Origin: Anaerococcus vaginimassiliensis
GTDB lineage: Bacteria > Bacillota > Clostridia > Tissierellales > Peptoniphilaceae
Direction: 5' to 3'
Assembly: GCF_900626155.1 (NCBI RefSeq)
Contig: NZ_LR130844.1
Coordinates: 682,061 to 746,060 of the forward strand
DNA: 64,000 bases
The first letter of the stretch is position 1. The number at the start of each line of letters is the position of its first letter. Of this stretch, positions 45,922-55,700 are shown in pieces. Under the pieces are notes generated by a model. That model saw nothing but the letters and a program-made list of their open reading frames with translations. It was not told where the DNA came from and searched no databases. A program made the translations under genes and the position numbers.

Positions 45922-46730
45922 TATTGTTCCTTTATTATATATTCATTTACAAAGTGGGCGATGCCATCTTCATCGTTAGATTTCGTTACAAAATCTGCTA
46001 TATTCTTTACATATTCTGATGCATTTCCCATGGCTACACCTACACCTGCCATTTTTATCATTTCAATATCATTTATTTCATCACCAAAGGCGTAAGTGTC
46101 CTTATGATCTATTTTATAATAATCAGCTATTTCAAGGATGCTTTTACCCTTGTTTATACCTTTTGGCATTAAATCGAGAAATTGGGGCATGGCGTGAATA
46201 GGATTTATATCATTTACAAATTGTTTTGCCAACTTTTCTTTATTCTTTTCTATTATCTCTGGCTTTCCCGTAAAGAGAATTTTATTTACAGGAAAGTTTA
46301 AATCCTCCCCTAGCTTAGGCTCGATTTCTACGGACATTTTGTTTTTATTTGCTAGAAATTCTAGGCTATAGGTATCTTTCTTTTCTGCAAGAATTTTTCC
46401 ATCGTGATAGATTATTAGATCAAATCCTAGATTTTTCCCGAAGGATATTATTTCCCTAGCTAAGATATAATCAATTGTGTGATTTATTATTGTCTTATTT
46501 TCTCGTGGAGAGTAAACATTGCCACCGTTTGATGAAGAGATAAGACCGCCATATTTTCTAAATTCTAGCAAATCGCCAACGTAGCTTGCTGCATAATAAT
46601 CTCTACCGGTTATGATTACAACCTTGTGACCTATTTTACTAGCTTTTATTAGGGTCTTTTTGGTAAAGTCTGTAAGATTATTTTTGCTTGTTAGAAGGGA
46701 GCCGTCGAGATCTACTGCTATTAGTTTCAA
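45921..46730 (-). CDS. Cof-type HAD phosphatase (copy 3)
   Basis: 269 residues. AVDLDGSLLTSK (Asp7, Asp9), ITGRDYYAASYV, KGINKGKSILEIA and YAFGDEINDIEMIKMAGVGVAMGNA. The Ser for Thr in motif I (DGS) is tolerated in the family. It differs from copy 2 over the cap domain, suggesting a different substrate. GGAG precedes the ATG. First gene of the pair. Confidence 0.88.
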   Translation of the reverse strand: MKLIAVDLDGSLLTSKNNLTDFTKKTLIKASKIGHKVVIITGRDYYAASYVGDLLEFRKYGGLISSSNGGNVYSPRENKTIINHTIDYILAREIISFGKNLGFDLIIYHDGKILAEKKDTYSLEFLANKNKMSVEIEPKLGEDLNFPVNKILFTGKPEIIEKNKEKLAKQFVNDINPIHAMPQFLDLMPKGINKGKSILEIADYYKIDHKDTYAFGDEINDIEMIKMAGVGVAMGNASEYVKNIADFVTKSNDEDGIAHFVNEYIIKEQ

Positions 46731-46748
46731 ATAATTCTCCTTTCCAAT

Positions 46749-46783
46749 AAAAAAAGGGCTGTTGAGGAGTCCCGCAACAGTCC
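46749..46783 (-). terminator. Terminator of EIIA-Glc gene
   Basis: On the minus strand GGACTGTTG and CAACAGCCC (46783-46775 and 46764-46756) pair and are followed by seven T. Confidence 0.88.
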
Positions 46784-46797
46784 TAACAATTATTCTT

Positions 46798-47367
46798 CTA
46801 GCTTAACTTAATTAAATCATCTCCGTGGTTTACTTGACCTAAGTTTAATTTTTCCAATGTTTTGCCATCTGCATTAGTTATTATAACTGGAGATTGAGTT
46901 TCCTTGCCGCTAGCTTTTATTTCGTCGATGTTAAATTCTATTAGAAGATCACCACGTTTTACTTCTGCTTCGTTTGCTACTTTGATTGTAAATGGTTTAC
47001 CTTCTAGCTCAACTGTATCTAGCCCAACGTGGATTAGTAGGTCAGTTCCGTTTTTAGATGTGATTCCTACAGCGTGTCCTGTTTCTGCTAGCATGGAAAT
47101 CTTGCCGTCTACTGGAGCAAACACTTTTCCTTCACTTGGAACTATTACAACACCCTTGCCAACTATTTCTTGGGCAAATACTGGGTCTACACATTCTTTG
47201 ATGTCTTTTACTTCTCCAGTAATTGGTGCAAGGATGATTTCTTCTGCTCCTACTGTTTCTTTTACTTCTTCTTTTACATCTTCTATTTTTTCGTTAGCGT
47301 CGTCTTTTATTTCTTCTCTTTTTTTATCAGAAGAAAATGCTCCTTTTATCTTATCTAAAAATGACAT
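46798..47367 (-). CDS. crr: PTS glucose-type EIIA component
   Basis: 189 residues. The EIIA-Glc domain (about 40-189) is clear from ILAPITGEVKDI, DPVFAQEIVGKGVVIVPSEG and DLLIHVGLDTVEL with the phosphorylated His; a second active-site His is in GHAVGITS. An N-terminal extension of about 40 residues is highly charged and probably an amphipathic helix (FLDKIKGAFSSDK) that could bind the membrane, as in other free EIIA-Glc proteins. No EIIBC is adjacent, so it serves a transporter elsewhere. Divergent from hcp. Confidence 0.9.
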   Translation of the reverse strand: MSFLDKIKGAFSSDKKREEIKDDANEKIEDVKEEVKETVGAEEIILAPITGEVKDIKECVDPVFAQEIVGKGVVIVPSEGKVFAPVDGKISMLAETGHAVGITSKNGTDLLIHVGLDTVELEGKPFTIKVANEAEVKRGDLLIEFNIDEIKASGKETQSPVIITNADGKTLEKLNLGQVNHGDDLIKLS

Positions 47368-47438
47368 ACAAGCCTCCTTTTTGCCTTTATTTATATCATT
47401 ACTTATATTTAATATACTAACTTTTAAAGAAAATTCAC

Positions 47439-47485
47439 TTTCTGTAACATATGTTACAGAAATAGCTATATAATTATTATATAAT
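47439..47485 (+). promoter_or_regulatory. hcp promoter with a perfect CRP/FNR-type palindrome
   Basis: A 24-bp perfect palindrome spans 47439-47462 with core TGTAACATATGTTACA. TATAAT lies at 47480-47485 and there is no -35. With start of transcription near 47492, the palindrome centre (47450.5) falls at -41.5, the standard class II activator position. A Crp/Fnr regulator gene lies two genes downstream (49881). Confidence 0.8.
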
Positions 47486-47529
47486 GGTGATAGTTAGAAG
47501 AAAGATATTAAAATAAAAAGGAGTTACAT

Positions 47530-49149
47530 ATGTTTTGTTTTCAATGTCAAGAAACAGCAAAGAATGAAGGATGTACAGTAAGAGGTGTATGTGGCAAGAA
47601 TGAAGATACTGCTAACATGCAAGACCTATTAGTTTTTGTAACAAAGGGACTCGCTGAAGTTATTAATAATAGTAAAAATGTAGACCCTAAATATTATGAT
47701 AAGGTATCAAACAACCTTTTCGTAACAATTACAAATGCAAACTTCGATACAGATGCAATCCTTGCCATAGTAAAAGAAACTATAGCTATGAAAGATGAGC
47801 TATTAGAAAATATTGATGATAAAGAAAGCTTATCCAAATTTGCCAAATATAGTTCAGATGACGATGAAGAACTAAAGAGAAAAGCTATCGAAGTTGGAGT
47901 TTTAAATATAATAAATGAAGATGAAAGATCTCTAACAGAGCTAGTTATCTACGGTCTAAAGGGAATGGCAGCTTACAACCACCATGCAAATGTCCTAGGA
48001 TATAGAGATAATGAAGTTGACGAGTTTATTTGTAAGGCCCTAGAAGAAACTACAAAAGGTTACACAGATATAAACAAGCTAATAGACCTTGTTATGGAAA
48101 CTGGTAGTCACGGAGTAAAGGCTATGGCCCTTCTTGATAAGGCAAATACAACTAGCTACGGAAACCCAGAAATAACAGAAGTAGATTATTCTGCAGGAGA
48201 TAAACCAGGAATATTAATCTCAGGTCACGATCTTCACGATATGAAAAATTTACTAGAACAAAGTAAAGATAGTGGAGTAGAAATATATACTCACTCAGAA
48301 ATGCTACCTGCAAACTACTATCCAGAATTTAAGAAATACGACCACTTCCACGGCAACTACGGCAATAGCTGGTGGAGCCAAAACGAAGAGTTTGAAAAGT
48401 TCAACGGCCCAATTCTTATGACAACTAACTGTATAGTTCCAATGAAAAAAACTAATACCTACAAGGACAGAATGTTTACAACAGGAAATGCAGGATATCC
48501 AGGAGTAAGTCATATAGAAGCAGATGAAAATGGACACAAGGACTTTACAGAAATAATAGAATTAGCTAAAACTTGCAAGGCTCCAACAAACTTAGAAGAT
48601 ACAAAGGTTGTTGGTGGATTTGCTCACAATCAAGTCCTAGCTTTAGCTGACAAGGTTATAGAAAAAATCAATGCTGGAAACATCAAAAAATTTGTTGTAA
48701 TGGCAGGTTGTGATGGTAGAAGCAAGGAAAGATCATATTACACTGACTTTGCTAAAGCCCTACCAGAAGATTATGTAATCTTAACTGCAGGTTGTGCAAA
48801 ATATAGATACAACAAACTAGGTCTAGGAGATATAAATGGTATTCCAAGAGTATTAGATGCTGGTCAATGTAACGACTCATTCTCTCTTGTTCAAATCGCT
48901 CTTGCCCTAAAAGATGCCTTTGGACTTGATGATATAAATGACCTACCAATAGAATATAACATAGCTTGGTATGAACAAAAAGCAGTTATAGTTTTACTAT
49001 CACTTCTAAGCCTAGGCGTAAAAAATATCCACCTAGGACCAACTCTACCAGCCTTCCTATCACCAACAGTTGTAGACTTCTTAGTTGAGAACTTTGGTAT
49101 AGCAGGAAATACAAGTGTCGAAGAAGATATGGAAATCTTCACTAAATAA
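47530..49149 (+). CDS. hcp: Hybrid-cluster protein (hydroxylamine reductase)
   Basis: 539 residues, usual for the Firmicute form. N-terminal cysteines C3, C6, C15 and C21 ([10 protein letters not shown]... GVCGK) bind the first Fe-S cluster. Hybrid-cluster ligands are in [26 protein letters not shown] and [11 protein letters not shown], with GQCNDS. Known roles are reduction of nitric oxide or hydroxylamine and nitrosative-stress defence. Promoter carries the CRP/FNR palindrome. AAGGAG precedes the ATG. Confidence 0.95.
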   Translation: MFCFQCQETAKNEGCTVRGVCGKNEDTANMQDLLVFVTKGLAEVINNSKNVDPKYYDKVSNNLFVTITNANFDTDAILAIVKETIAMKDELLENIDDKESLSKFAKYSSDDDEELKRKAIEVGVLNIINEDERSLTELVIYGLKGMAAYNHHANVLGYRDNEVDEFICKALEETTKGYTDINKLIDLVMETGSHGVKAMALLDKANTTSYGNPEITEVDYSAGDKPGILISGHDLHDMKNLLEQSKDSGVEIYTHSEMLPANYYPEFKKYDHFHGNYGNSWWSQNEEFEKFNGPILMTTNCIVPMKKTNTYKDRMFTTGNAGYPGVSHIEADENGHKDFTEIIELAKTCKAPTNLEDTKVVGGFAHNQVLALADKVIEKINAGNIKKFVVMAGCDGRSKERSYYTDFAKALPEDYVILTAGCAKYRYNKLGLGDINGIPRVLDAGQCNDSFSLVQIALALKDAFGLDDINDLPIEYNIAWYEQKAVIVLLSLLSLGVKNIHLGPTLPAFLSPTVVDFLVENFGIAGNTSVEEDMEIFTK

Positions 49150-49253
49150 CAATAAACTCTAAGAGAAATAAACTTATAAAGCTTTAAAACTACTTGTTTA
49201 CATGATTTAAATTTAGTATAATTAAATGCGAATTGACATGTAAAGGAGAAAAT

Positions 49254-49772
49254 ATGAAGGCAAAGAAAATACTAACAAGTGCAATGGCGGTGCTTTTTGC
49301 TTTTAGCTTGATGGCTTGTTCAAATACTGATCAAGAAACCACAGACACAAAAGAAGAAACCAAGGTAGAAGAAAAAGATGCCACAGAATCTAAAGAAGTA
49401 AGCAAAGACGCTAACAAGGAAGAAAAGAAATTCGATAGTCCAATTTATGATGTAGAATATTCTTACCTACCAGAAAACTTTGAAGAAAACTTTAGAGATG
49501 AGAAAAAAGACCTACTAACCATAGAATTTGGTGAAAAGAACAATCCAGCCAAGAAAATTACAGTTCAACTTTCTGACAACAAAGAAAGATTTGACAAGCT
49601 ATTTACTATGCCAGAAGATAGCGAAGATGTAAAAGTAGGCGATAAGGACGGCAAATTCTGGGATGATGGTTCCTTTAGACATCTTGTAGTAGAAAAAGAT
49701 GGATACTCAATCTATGCTAGATCAAGCCTTGACAAGGACGAAACAATTAAGGTTGTAGAAGAAGCAAAATAA
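49254..49772 (+). CDS. Hypothetical lipoprotein
   Basis: 172 residues. Signal peptide with lipobox LMAC (Cys about 22), a Thr/Glu/Lys-rich linker to about 65, and a small acidic domain (about 70-172) that ends in YSIYARSSLDKDE. No known family. AAGGAG eight bases before the ATG at 49254. Lies between hcp and the Crp/Fnr gene with its own terminator; co-regulation with hcp is possible. Confidence 0.7.
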   Translation: MKAKKILTSAMAVLFAFSLMACSNTDQETTDTKEETKVEEKDATESKEVSKDANKEEKKFDSPIYDVEYSYLPENFEENFRDEKKDLLTIEFGEKNNPAKKITVQLSDNKERFDKLFTMPEDSEDVKVGDKDGKFWDDGSFRHLVVEKDGYSIYARSSLDKDETIKVVEEAK

Positions 49773-49784
49773 GATAATGAAATT

Positions 49785-49812
49785 AAGACTTGCGTGAGCG
49801 AGTCTTTTTTTG
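49785..49812 (+). terminator. Terminator of the lipoprotein gene
   Basis: AAGACTTGC (49785-49793) pairs with GCGAGTCTT (49798-49806; one G-T pair), then a run of T. Confidence 0.88.
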
Positions 49813-49880
49813 TACTCATATTTAGGTAAATTAATTCAAATTTCGGGTAATATTTTATTATCATGAGCTAAGGAGAAGAT

Positions 49881-50528
49881 ATGGATCTTAGAAAAATACC
49901 TATATTTAATAATTTATCAGAAGATGAAATAAAAGAAATACAAGATATAGCAACTATAGAAGAGAAAACTTACGAAAAAGGAAGTCACATTTTCAAAAAA
50001 GGAGACATTAAAGAAGACTTTTACTATCTAGTAAAAGGTAGCATCAAGGTATATAAAATCGACCCTGAAGGCAAAAGATATATAATAGCAAGTTTTAACA
50101 AGCCTGTTATTTTTGGAGAAGTGTACTCCTACCTAAAAGAGCCCTTTGACTTTTGGGCGGAGGCAGATAAGGACAGCACAGTTGTAGTAATATCTGATTT
50201 TAGAAATCTACTAGGAAGCCTTAAATCTAGAAGCCTGGGCCTAAACTTTATAGATCTTTTAGCAAGAAAAAGTCTGTCCTTATCTAAAAAGAATCAAATA
50301 AACTCCCAAAGTACGTTAGAACAAAAAATCGCAGCATATGTCTTAGAAAACGAAAAAGACGGAGTAGTGCACCTGAATATATCAAGAGAAGAACTAGCAG
50401 ATTACCTAGCAGTAACAAGACCATCCCTATCTAGGAGCCTGTCAACTATGGCAAAAGAAGGATTAATAGCTATAAAAGATAAACAAATAACTATTGAAAA
50501 TATGGAAGGATTAAAAAGTATTGTCTAG
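49881..50528 (+). CDS. Crp/Fnr family regulator (HcpR-like candidate)
   Basis: 215 residues: cyclic-nucleotide-binding-like sensor (about 10-120, KKGDIKEDFYYLVKGSIKVYKI) and C-terminal winged helix (about 150-210, LNISREELADYLAVTRPSLSRSLSTM). Recognition-helix text TRPSLSRSL is typical. No cysteine set for an FNR-type Fe-S cluster is seen, so an HcpR-type haem or other sensor is more likely. Position near hcp and the palindrome at 47439 suggest it activates hcp. Alternative: catabolite or anaerobic regulator. Confidence 0.85.
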   Translation: MDLRKIPIFNNLSEDEIKEIQDIATIEEKTYEKGSHIFKKGDIKEDFYYLVKGSIKVYKIDPEGKRYIIASFNKPVIFGEVYSYLKEPFDFWAEADKDSTVVVISDFRNLLGSLKSRSLGLNFIDLLARKSLSLSKKNQINSQSTLEQKIAAYVLENEKDGVVHLNISREELADYLAVTRPSLSRSLSTMAKEGLIAIKDKQITIENMEGLKSIV

Positions 50529-50602
50529 GAAAAGATGTTATATTGTTCTAGACAGTCATACAAATCATTATATATCTTTATAAAAAAGATAAGGAATATA
50601 AA

Positions 50603-50626
50603 AGAACCCAAAATAATTTGGGTTCT
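50603..50626 (-). terminator. Terminator of the minus-strand membrane gene cluster
   Basis: AGAACCCAAA (50603-50612) pairs exactly with TTTGGGTTCT (50617-50626). On the minus strand it leads into TTTTATATT. Confidence 0.75.
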
Positions 50627-50632
50627 CATTGC

Positions 50633-51532
50633 TTAAAATCTTGGATTGCTTTGATTATATCCTCTACAAATCTTATTTAGGTTTTTGATTGTTATATTTC
50701 TTGCTACAAACAATCCTAGTCCACATACCCATCCTCCAAGGAGCCACCATAATAGGAAGTTGGTTCCGTTTTCTTGGATGTTGTATCCATACCTTGATCC
50801 ATTAGCAGCTAGCCTATTAGCTAGGGCGTAGTCCCAGTATATAGCATATAGACCACATGTTAAGACAGAAAGTATGATATATTTTAAAAGACCACTTGTA
50901 TTGTCGCCATCTCCATTGCATGCTATGTTAGTATCTTTTGCTGCAGAGTAGACAAAGTAGAATTTATATATACCGAGTGTAATTATATTTAGAACAATAA
51001 ACAATAATAAAGATCTTTTCTCATTTAACATTCCCTTGAAATCTCCTGCTTCTTCAGTATATTTGTAAGCCTCTTGGTCGCTGGCGCTTTTGTTTTCTCC
51101 GATATCCTTGGATACCTTATTGCTGATTTTTTCGAGTTGGTCAATAAAAAGTCCAAATGAAGCCATAATCTCAGACTTTAGGAACTCTTTATTCTTTATT
51201 TTTTCAAAGTATCCATCTTCATATATAACCTCACCTGAAGAAGTAGTGATAAAGTATATAGCTACAGGCACTCCAATAGCTATGAGGACTAAGAAAAGAC
51301 TTAACAATGGTTTGAACTCATAATCGCTAATACTTTTTACTATAAAATCGAAAATTCTTACTAGAACTAAGAAAGCTCCACTGACTACTAATAAGTTAAA
51401 TAAATCTTGCTTATCGCTAGTAGCCCATTTTTTAGATATAGTGAAAAGACTATAGGCTACAAAGGCTATAGATCCTATTGTAAGCACATTAGCCACCAGG
51501 TTAAACATGGTTAAAAATAAAAATCCGAGCAT
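50633..51532 (-). CDS. Membrane protein with DUF4234-like C-terminal region
   Basis: 299 residues. Three to four helices in the N-terminal part (about 5-30, 40-60, 72-95), a charged central stretch (about 100-170), then a C-terminal part with RSLLLFIVLNIITLGIYKFYFVY and LSVLTCGLYAIYWDYALA, the paired TLGIYxFYxxY motif of DUF4234. The function of that family is unknown. Its ATG overlaps the stop of the zinc-ribbon gene, so it is translationally coupled. Confidence 0.65.
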   Translation of the reverse strand: MLGFLFLTMFNLVANVLTIGSIAFVAYSLFTISKKWATSDKQDLFNLLVVSGAFLVLVRIFDFIVKSISDYEFKPLLSLFLVLIAIGVPVAIYFITTSSGEVIYEDGYFEKIKNKEFLKSEIMASFGLFIDQLEKISNKVSKDIGENKSASDQEAYKYTEEAGDFKGMLNEKRSLLLFIVLNIITLGIYKFYFVYSAAKDTNIACNGDGDNTSGLLKYIILSVLTCGLYAIYWDYALANRLAANGSRYGYNIQENGTNFLLWWLLGGWVCGLGLFVARNITIKNLNKICRGYNQSNPRF

Positions 51533-51942
51533 TAGAATATACCTCCTATTGAGTAAAATATCAGCCTAAAAGTATCTATAAGGTAAATAATTGCAAATAT
51601 TGCCATAACTACCATAGCTACTAAAGATATTGATTTTATGAGACTAGAATCATTTGTAGCTCCCTTGGTATTATCGCTAACTCTTGGCTTTACATTCAGA
51701 TTATCCCCTGCATTAAAATCTTTGCTATCTGTATTAGAAGGGTTAGTTTTATCTGTTATGTTTTTTTCATTAGGGGATTTGTTTACTTCTTCTTTTACTT
51801 CCTCTAATTTTTCTAAGACAGGATCTTTTTTCTCTTCATTTCCACTTGCTGTATTTTCATACATATCTGAAACCTTTGCTCCACATTGGGTGCAGAAATT
51901 CGCTCCTAGTTCAAGTTCAGATCCACAATTTTTACATTTCAT
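51532..51942 (-). CDS. Zinc-ribbon membrane protein
   Basis: 136 residues. An N-terminal zinc ribbon CKNCGSELELGANFCTQCG (Cys pairs at about 3/6 and 17/20), a low-complexity Asn/Lys/Asp/Glu linker (about 30-95), and one or two C-terminal membrane helices (about 100-135). Such tethered ribbons are frequent in Firmicutes, with no assigned role. It sits between a DUF2752 and a DUF4234-like gene on the same strand and overlaps the latter by one base. Confidence 0.7.
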   Translation of the reverse strand: MKCKNCGSELELGANFCTQCGAKVSDMYENTASGNEEKKDPVLEKLEEVKEEVNKSPNEKNITDKTNPSNTDSKDFNAGDNLNVKPRVSDNTKGATNDSSLIKSISLVAMVVMAIFAIIYLIDTFRLIFYSIGGIF

Positions 51943-51960
51943 TAGATCACCTCTTTCTTG

Positions 51961-52359
51961 TTACTTGTTTAAGATCTGATAGGCCTGATACAATAAAGAT
52001 TGGTCAGGTCTAAAAACAACGATAGTATTGTTAGGATCCGCCATTCTCCAGATATAGACTATAAAAAACAAGCCTATGATAATTCCAAGGCCAATCTTTT
52101 TGCTCTTGTAAGACACTATATTTGGATATAGATAAGCCATTAGAACAAAGGCTGGTAAAGGAAATAGCGGGTGGTAGTAGAAAGCTCTTCTAGGATTTAA
52201 TCTAAGAAGAGATATCCATGCTCTAGTCATTCCACATCCTGGACAAGATATTCCCGTCAAGGCCTTTATAGGGCAAGTGACACCTAAGAAAAATAGAAAA
52301 CTATAAAATACTATCATAGCTAATATAAATAATGTAAATTCTCTAAACTTTTTTCTCAT
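51961..52359 (-). CDS. DUF2752 family membrane protein
   Basis: 132 residues with three membrane helices. The family signature CPIKALTGISCPGCGMTRAWISLLRLN (about 28-54) with the two Cys-Pro pairs and the GMTRA turn is clear, followed by FYYHPLFPLPAF. Start at 52359 is favoured over 52395 because GGAAG precedes it. Heads a three-gene cluster with zinc-ribbon and DUF4234-like proteins, a common association. Function unknown. Confidence 0.8.
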   Translation of the reverse strand: MRKKFREFTLFILAMIVFYSFLFFLGVTCPIKALTGISCPGCGMTRAWISLLRLNPRRAFYYHPLFPLPAFVLMAYLYPNIVSYKSKKIGLGIIIGLFFIVYIWRMADPNNTIVVFRPDQSLLYQAYQILNK

Positions 52360-52555
52360 ATCGGTTCTTCCTACCAATAAACAAACTATATACATAATAT
52401 TATATCATATTAAAATACTAAACATCAAAAAAACAACAAGCCTTATACCTATCTCAATAAAATGTAATAATAAACACTTATCTTTGCTTTTCATATAAAC
52501 TAATATGGAAAATATTTTTATAGAAATTCATCTAATTATTGATAAATATAGAATA

Positions 52556-52627
52556 TGTTATAATTCCCTAAAGTAAGCCATATAAAAGACTTTATTAGCT
52601 TGCTATTTTTGGGGTTAGAGGTATAAT
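52556..52627 (+). promoter_or_regulatory. Two candidate promoters of the surface protein gene
   Basis: An extended -10 TGTTATAAT (52556-52564) and, further down, TTGCTA (52600-52605), 16 bases, TATAAT (52622-52627). The latter leaves a leader of about 85 AT-rich bases. The gap 52396-52718 shows nothing else besides AT-rich sequence. Confidence 0.5.
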
Positions 52628-52718
52628 TTTTCTATATATTTTAGTTAAATAAATTATTATAAAATTTTATTATTAAACAGTAATTAATTTATTAAAATAA
52701 ATAAAAAAAGGAGTAAAG

Positions 52719-55700
52719 ATGAACAAGAAAAAGAACCTCTTAGCTTTAGCCTTGTCAGTATCATTTGTATTGGGTGCAAATAGTATCTCTTATGCAGAAG
52801 AAGATATTAATCAAATCCCTCAAGCCAAGGAAGAAACCCAGAACTTAGATAAGGCAGTCAATGAACTTGTAGTAGAAGACAAAGAACAGGAAGAAGTGCC
52901 TGCTACAGATAAAGCAGTAGAAAACTTAGAGGAAGAAAAAACTACACCAGTAGATGCTTCTAACAAAGAAAACGAATCTCTCCAAGTGTCTGATGCAGTT
53001 AATCCTGAAAATGTTGGAGCAATAGAAGCTGATTTACCAGCACAAGCTTTAGATACAGCTGACCCTAATGATAGGGTTCAAGAACCAACAGATACAAACT
53101 ATAGCAAGGATGAAAAAGGAATAAAGGACTATAGTGGATCTGAACGTTATAAGGAAACGGATCTTGAGCCGGGAAATACAAATCAAGAATTCGATAAAAC
53201 TGATGCAAAAGTAGAAAAAGATGGTTTTAAATTTGAACTTAGTAACCCATCTGAAACTTCTCCAAGCAAGACTAAATACGGTTACCAAATTACCATAGAC
53301 AAGAAGACTGGCCAAAGAACCTATACTAAGGTTTATGTTACAGATTCCGGTCTTATACCTGTAGATCCAGGCGAAAAACCAATGATGGGTCAAGGAGATA
53401 GATTAACTTCTGAATCTCCTAATGTAACCTACAAACCAGATAAAAACACTATAATAGAGGCTTCTAGATCACAAAGGAATTTGAATTATGGAGCAAGCGA
53501 AGAAACCTTAAAGCACATCAACAACAAGGACAATGACTCTACTTCCTTTGGTTTTAAAGATGATTATTCAAAAGACAACCCAGGAGTTAAGTTTTTTGGT
53601 GGTAGCTTTGCTTTAGGTTACAAGGTTAATCCATGGCCAAATGAAAATGACAGCCTTAAGATAATGAAATTAAATGGAGAGTATAACGAAAAAGTCTTTG
53701 TCCAAGGTCAAGATATTGACACTGGTATTAAGGTAGAAAATATAGATGAAAATGCCAAAGAAAGATTAGTTGGCCAAGTTTACCATCCAGTAACTGGCAA
53801 AGTTGTGCCAGGAGCTAGTGCTTATATTGACGATAATGGCAAGGTACATGTAAAGATGCCAGCAGGCGCTCTAAAATTAGAGGGTGGCAAGTATGTAGTA
53901 AATGAAGATTCTATCTTTGCTAAAGATCCAGATTATAAGGGATTAACCCACTTAGATGTAAAATTCTTTGCCCGCCCAAGAACCAAGGATGAATTTACAA
54001 ATATAGCCAACACACCAGATGAGTTTGGTGAAACAGGAACTTACACAGAAACAGGTGCAGGATCTGCCGACATCAACCATAAGGGAACTAATGTTAAAAT
54101 CGACAAGCAAGGCATAGACCGCTACGACCACTACAATCTTATTGGCGACTTTAGCCTAAACCTTGACGATACTAGATACTATGACCAAGAATTCAAAGAT
54201 GAAGATGGAAATAAAATTGATCCAAATGAATCTACAGGTGTAAATCCTGGGAAAAAAGCCACTATAAGAATTTTAGATCCAAGTACACCTGGTGGAACTC
54301 AAAAAAAGGGATCGGAAATGGATGCTGCATATAAAGCTGGAGAAGCCACAGGAAAACTTAAGGAAGAATACCTTATAGCAGCAAATAAAAAAATCGCAAG
54401 AGAATTAGGAATATCTTACGATGAATTGATGAAGGAAGAAAACAAGGACAAGAGATGGGTTATTGATGGTAAGTCTGACAATATTTCATATTTTGACATA
54501 ACTGCACCAAAAAACGCAAAGCCTGGAGATACCATAGCCCTACCTGTTGTATATACTTATACCAATGGCTCAACCGATACACGTTGGTTCCACTTTGTAG
54601 TACAAGAATCAATATTAAACAAACCAGAGTACGCGGCTCAAGTTAACTTCCCTTCAGAAGAACAGACCTCACTACCAGTGATTACTGAAGATGAAAAGAA
54701 GGAAAGCCCTGCAAGATACTCTATAAAAGATGGTTTTGATTATAAGGACGACCACGGCAATGAATGGACTGTTTCTATTGATGAAAAAACTGGCCAAGTA
54801 ACTGCTCAGCCAAAAAATAGTGGGAACTTTAATGGTGGAGAAAAGCTTTTTGTCCCAGTAGTTGCCCATTATAATGATCCAAAACAACCAGATGAGGACA
54901 TCACCGATGAAACATTTGCTGAATTTATCATCAAGCAAAGAGCCAACATGACTGTTCGCTATAATGCCAAGGCAGGTAAGACAGGTGATGTGCTTTCTTC
55001 TGTTGCTATACTAAACTTGGAAGATGAGTTCAATAGAAAACCTACTAAATTTACCCTTAGTACAAATGCCTATAAAGATGATAATGGAAATATTTGGCAA
55101 GTTTCAATCGACGAAGATACAGGTAGAGTTACAACAACTGTCCCAGATGGGGAAAATATTGACGGTGCTCTTCTAAACGTGCCGGTAATTGCTCATTACT
55201 TTGAAGGCAACACAGAAGTTGGCACAAGAGAAACAGAAGCTCAATTTGTGGCATCTGGCACAAAAAATACTATCATACACAATGAAGAAATCCCATTTGA
55301 AACAGAAGTCGTAGTTGTAGACGACCTAGCAAAAGGCGAGTGGAGATACAAAAAAGTTGACGGTGTTGAGCTTAAAGGTAAAGCTGGAAGTAAAAAAACC
55401 ACCTATACTATAAAAGACTCCAAGGTTGTAGATACTAAAGTAGATGAAACAAAACCAGAAGCCGCTGTAATAGAAGTTGGTGGAAAAGACTTCGAAGGTG
55501 AAGTAGAGCACGTTGAAGAAATACCATTTAAATATCAAGTTAAAGAAGTAGACACACTTAAAAAAGGCGAGTACGAAATTGTAAAACCTGGTAAGGTTGG
55601 AACTAAAACTACAACATGGAAGATTGTAAACTCTGAGGTTAGTGGAGAGCCAACAGTCACAACAGTTGATGCAGAAGATGCAATTATTAATGTTGGTAAG

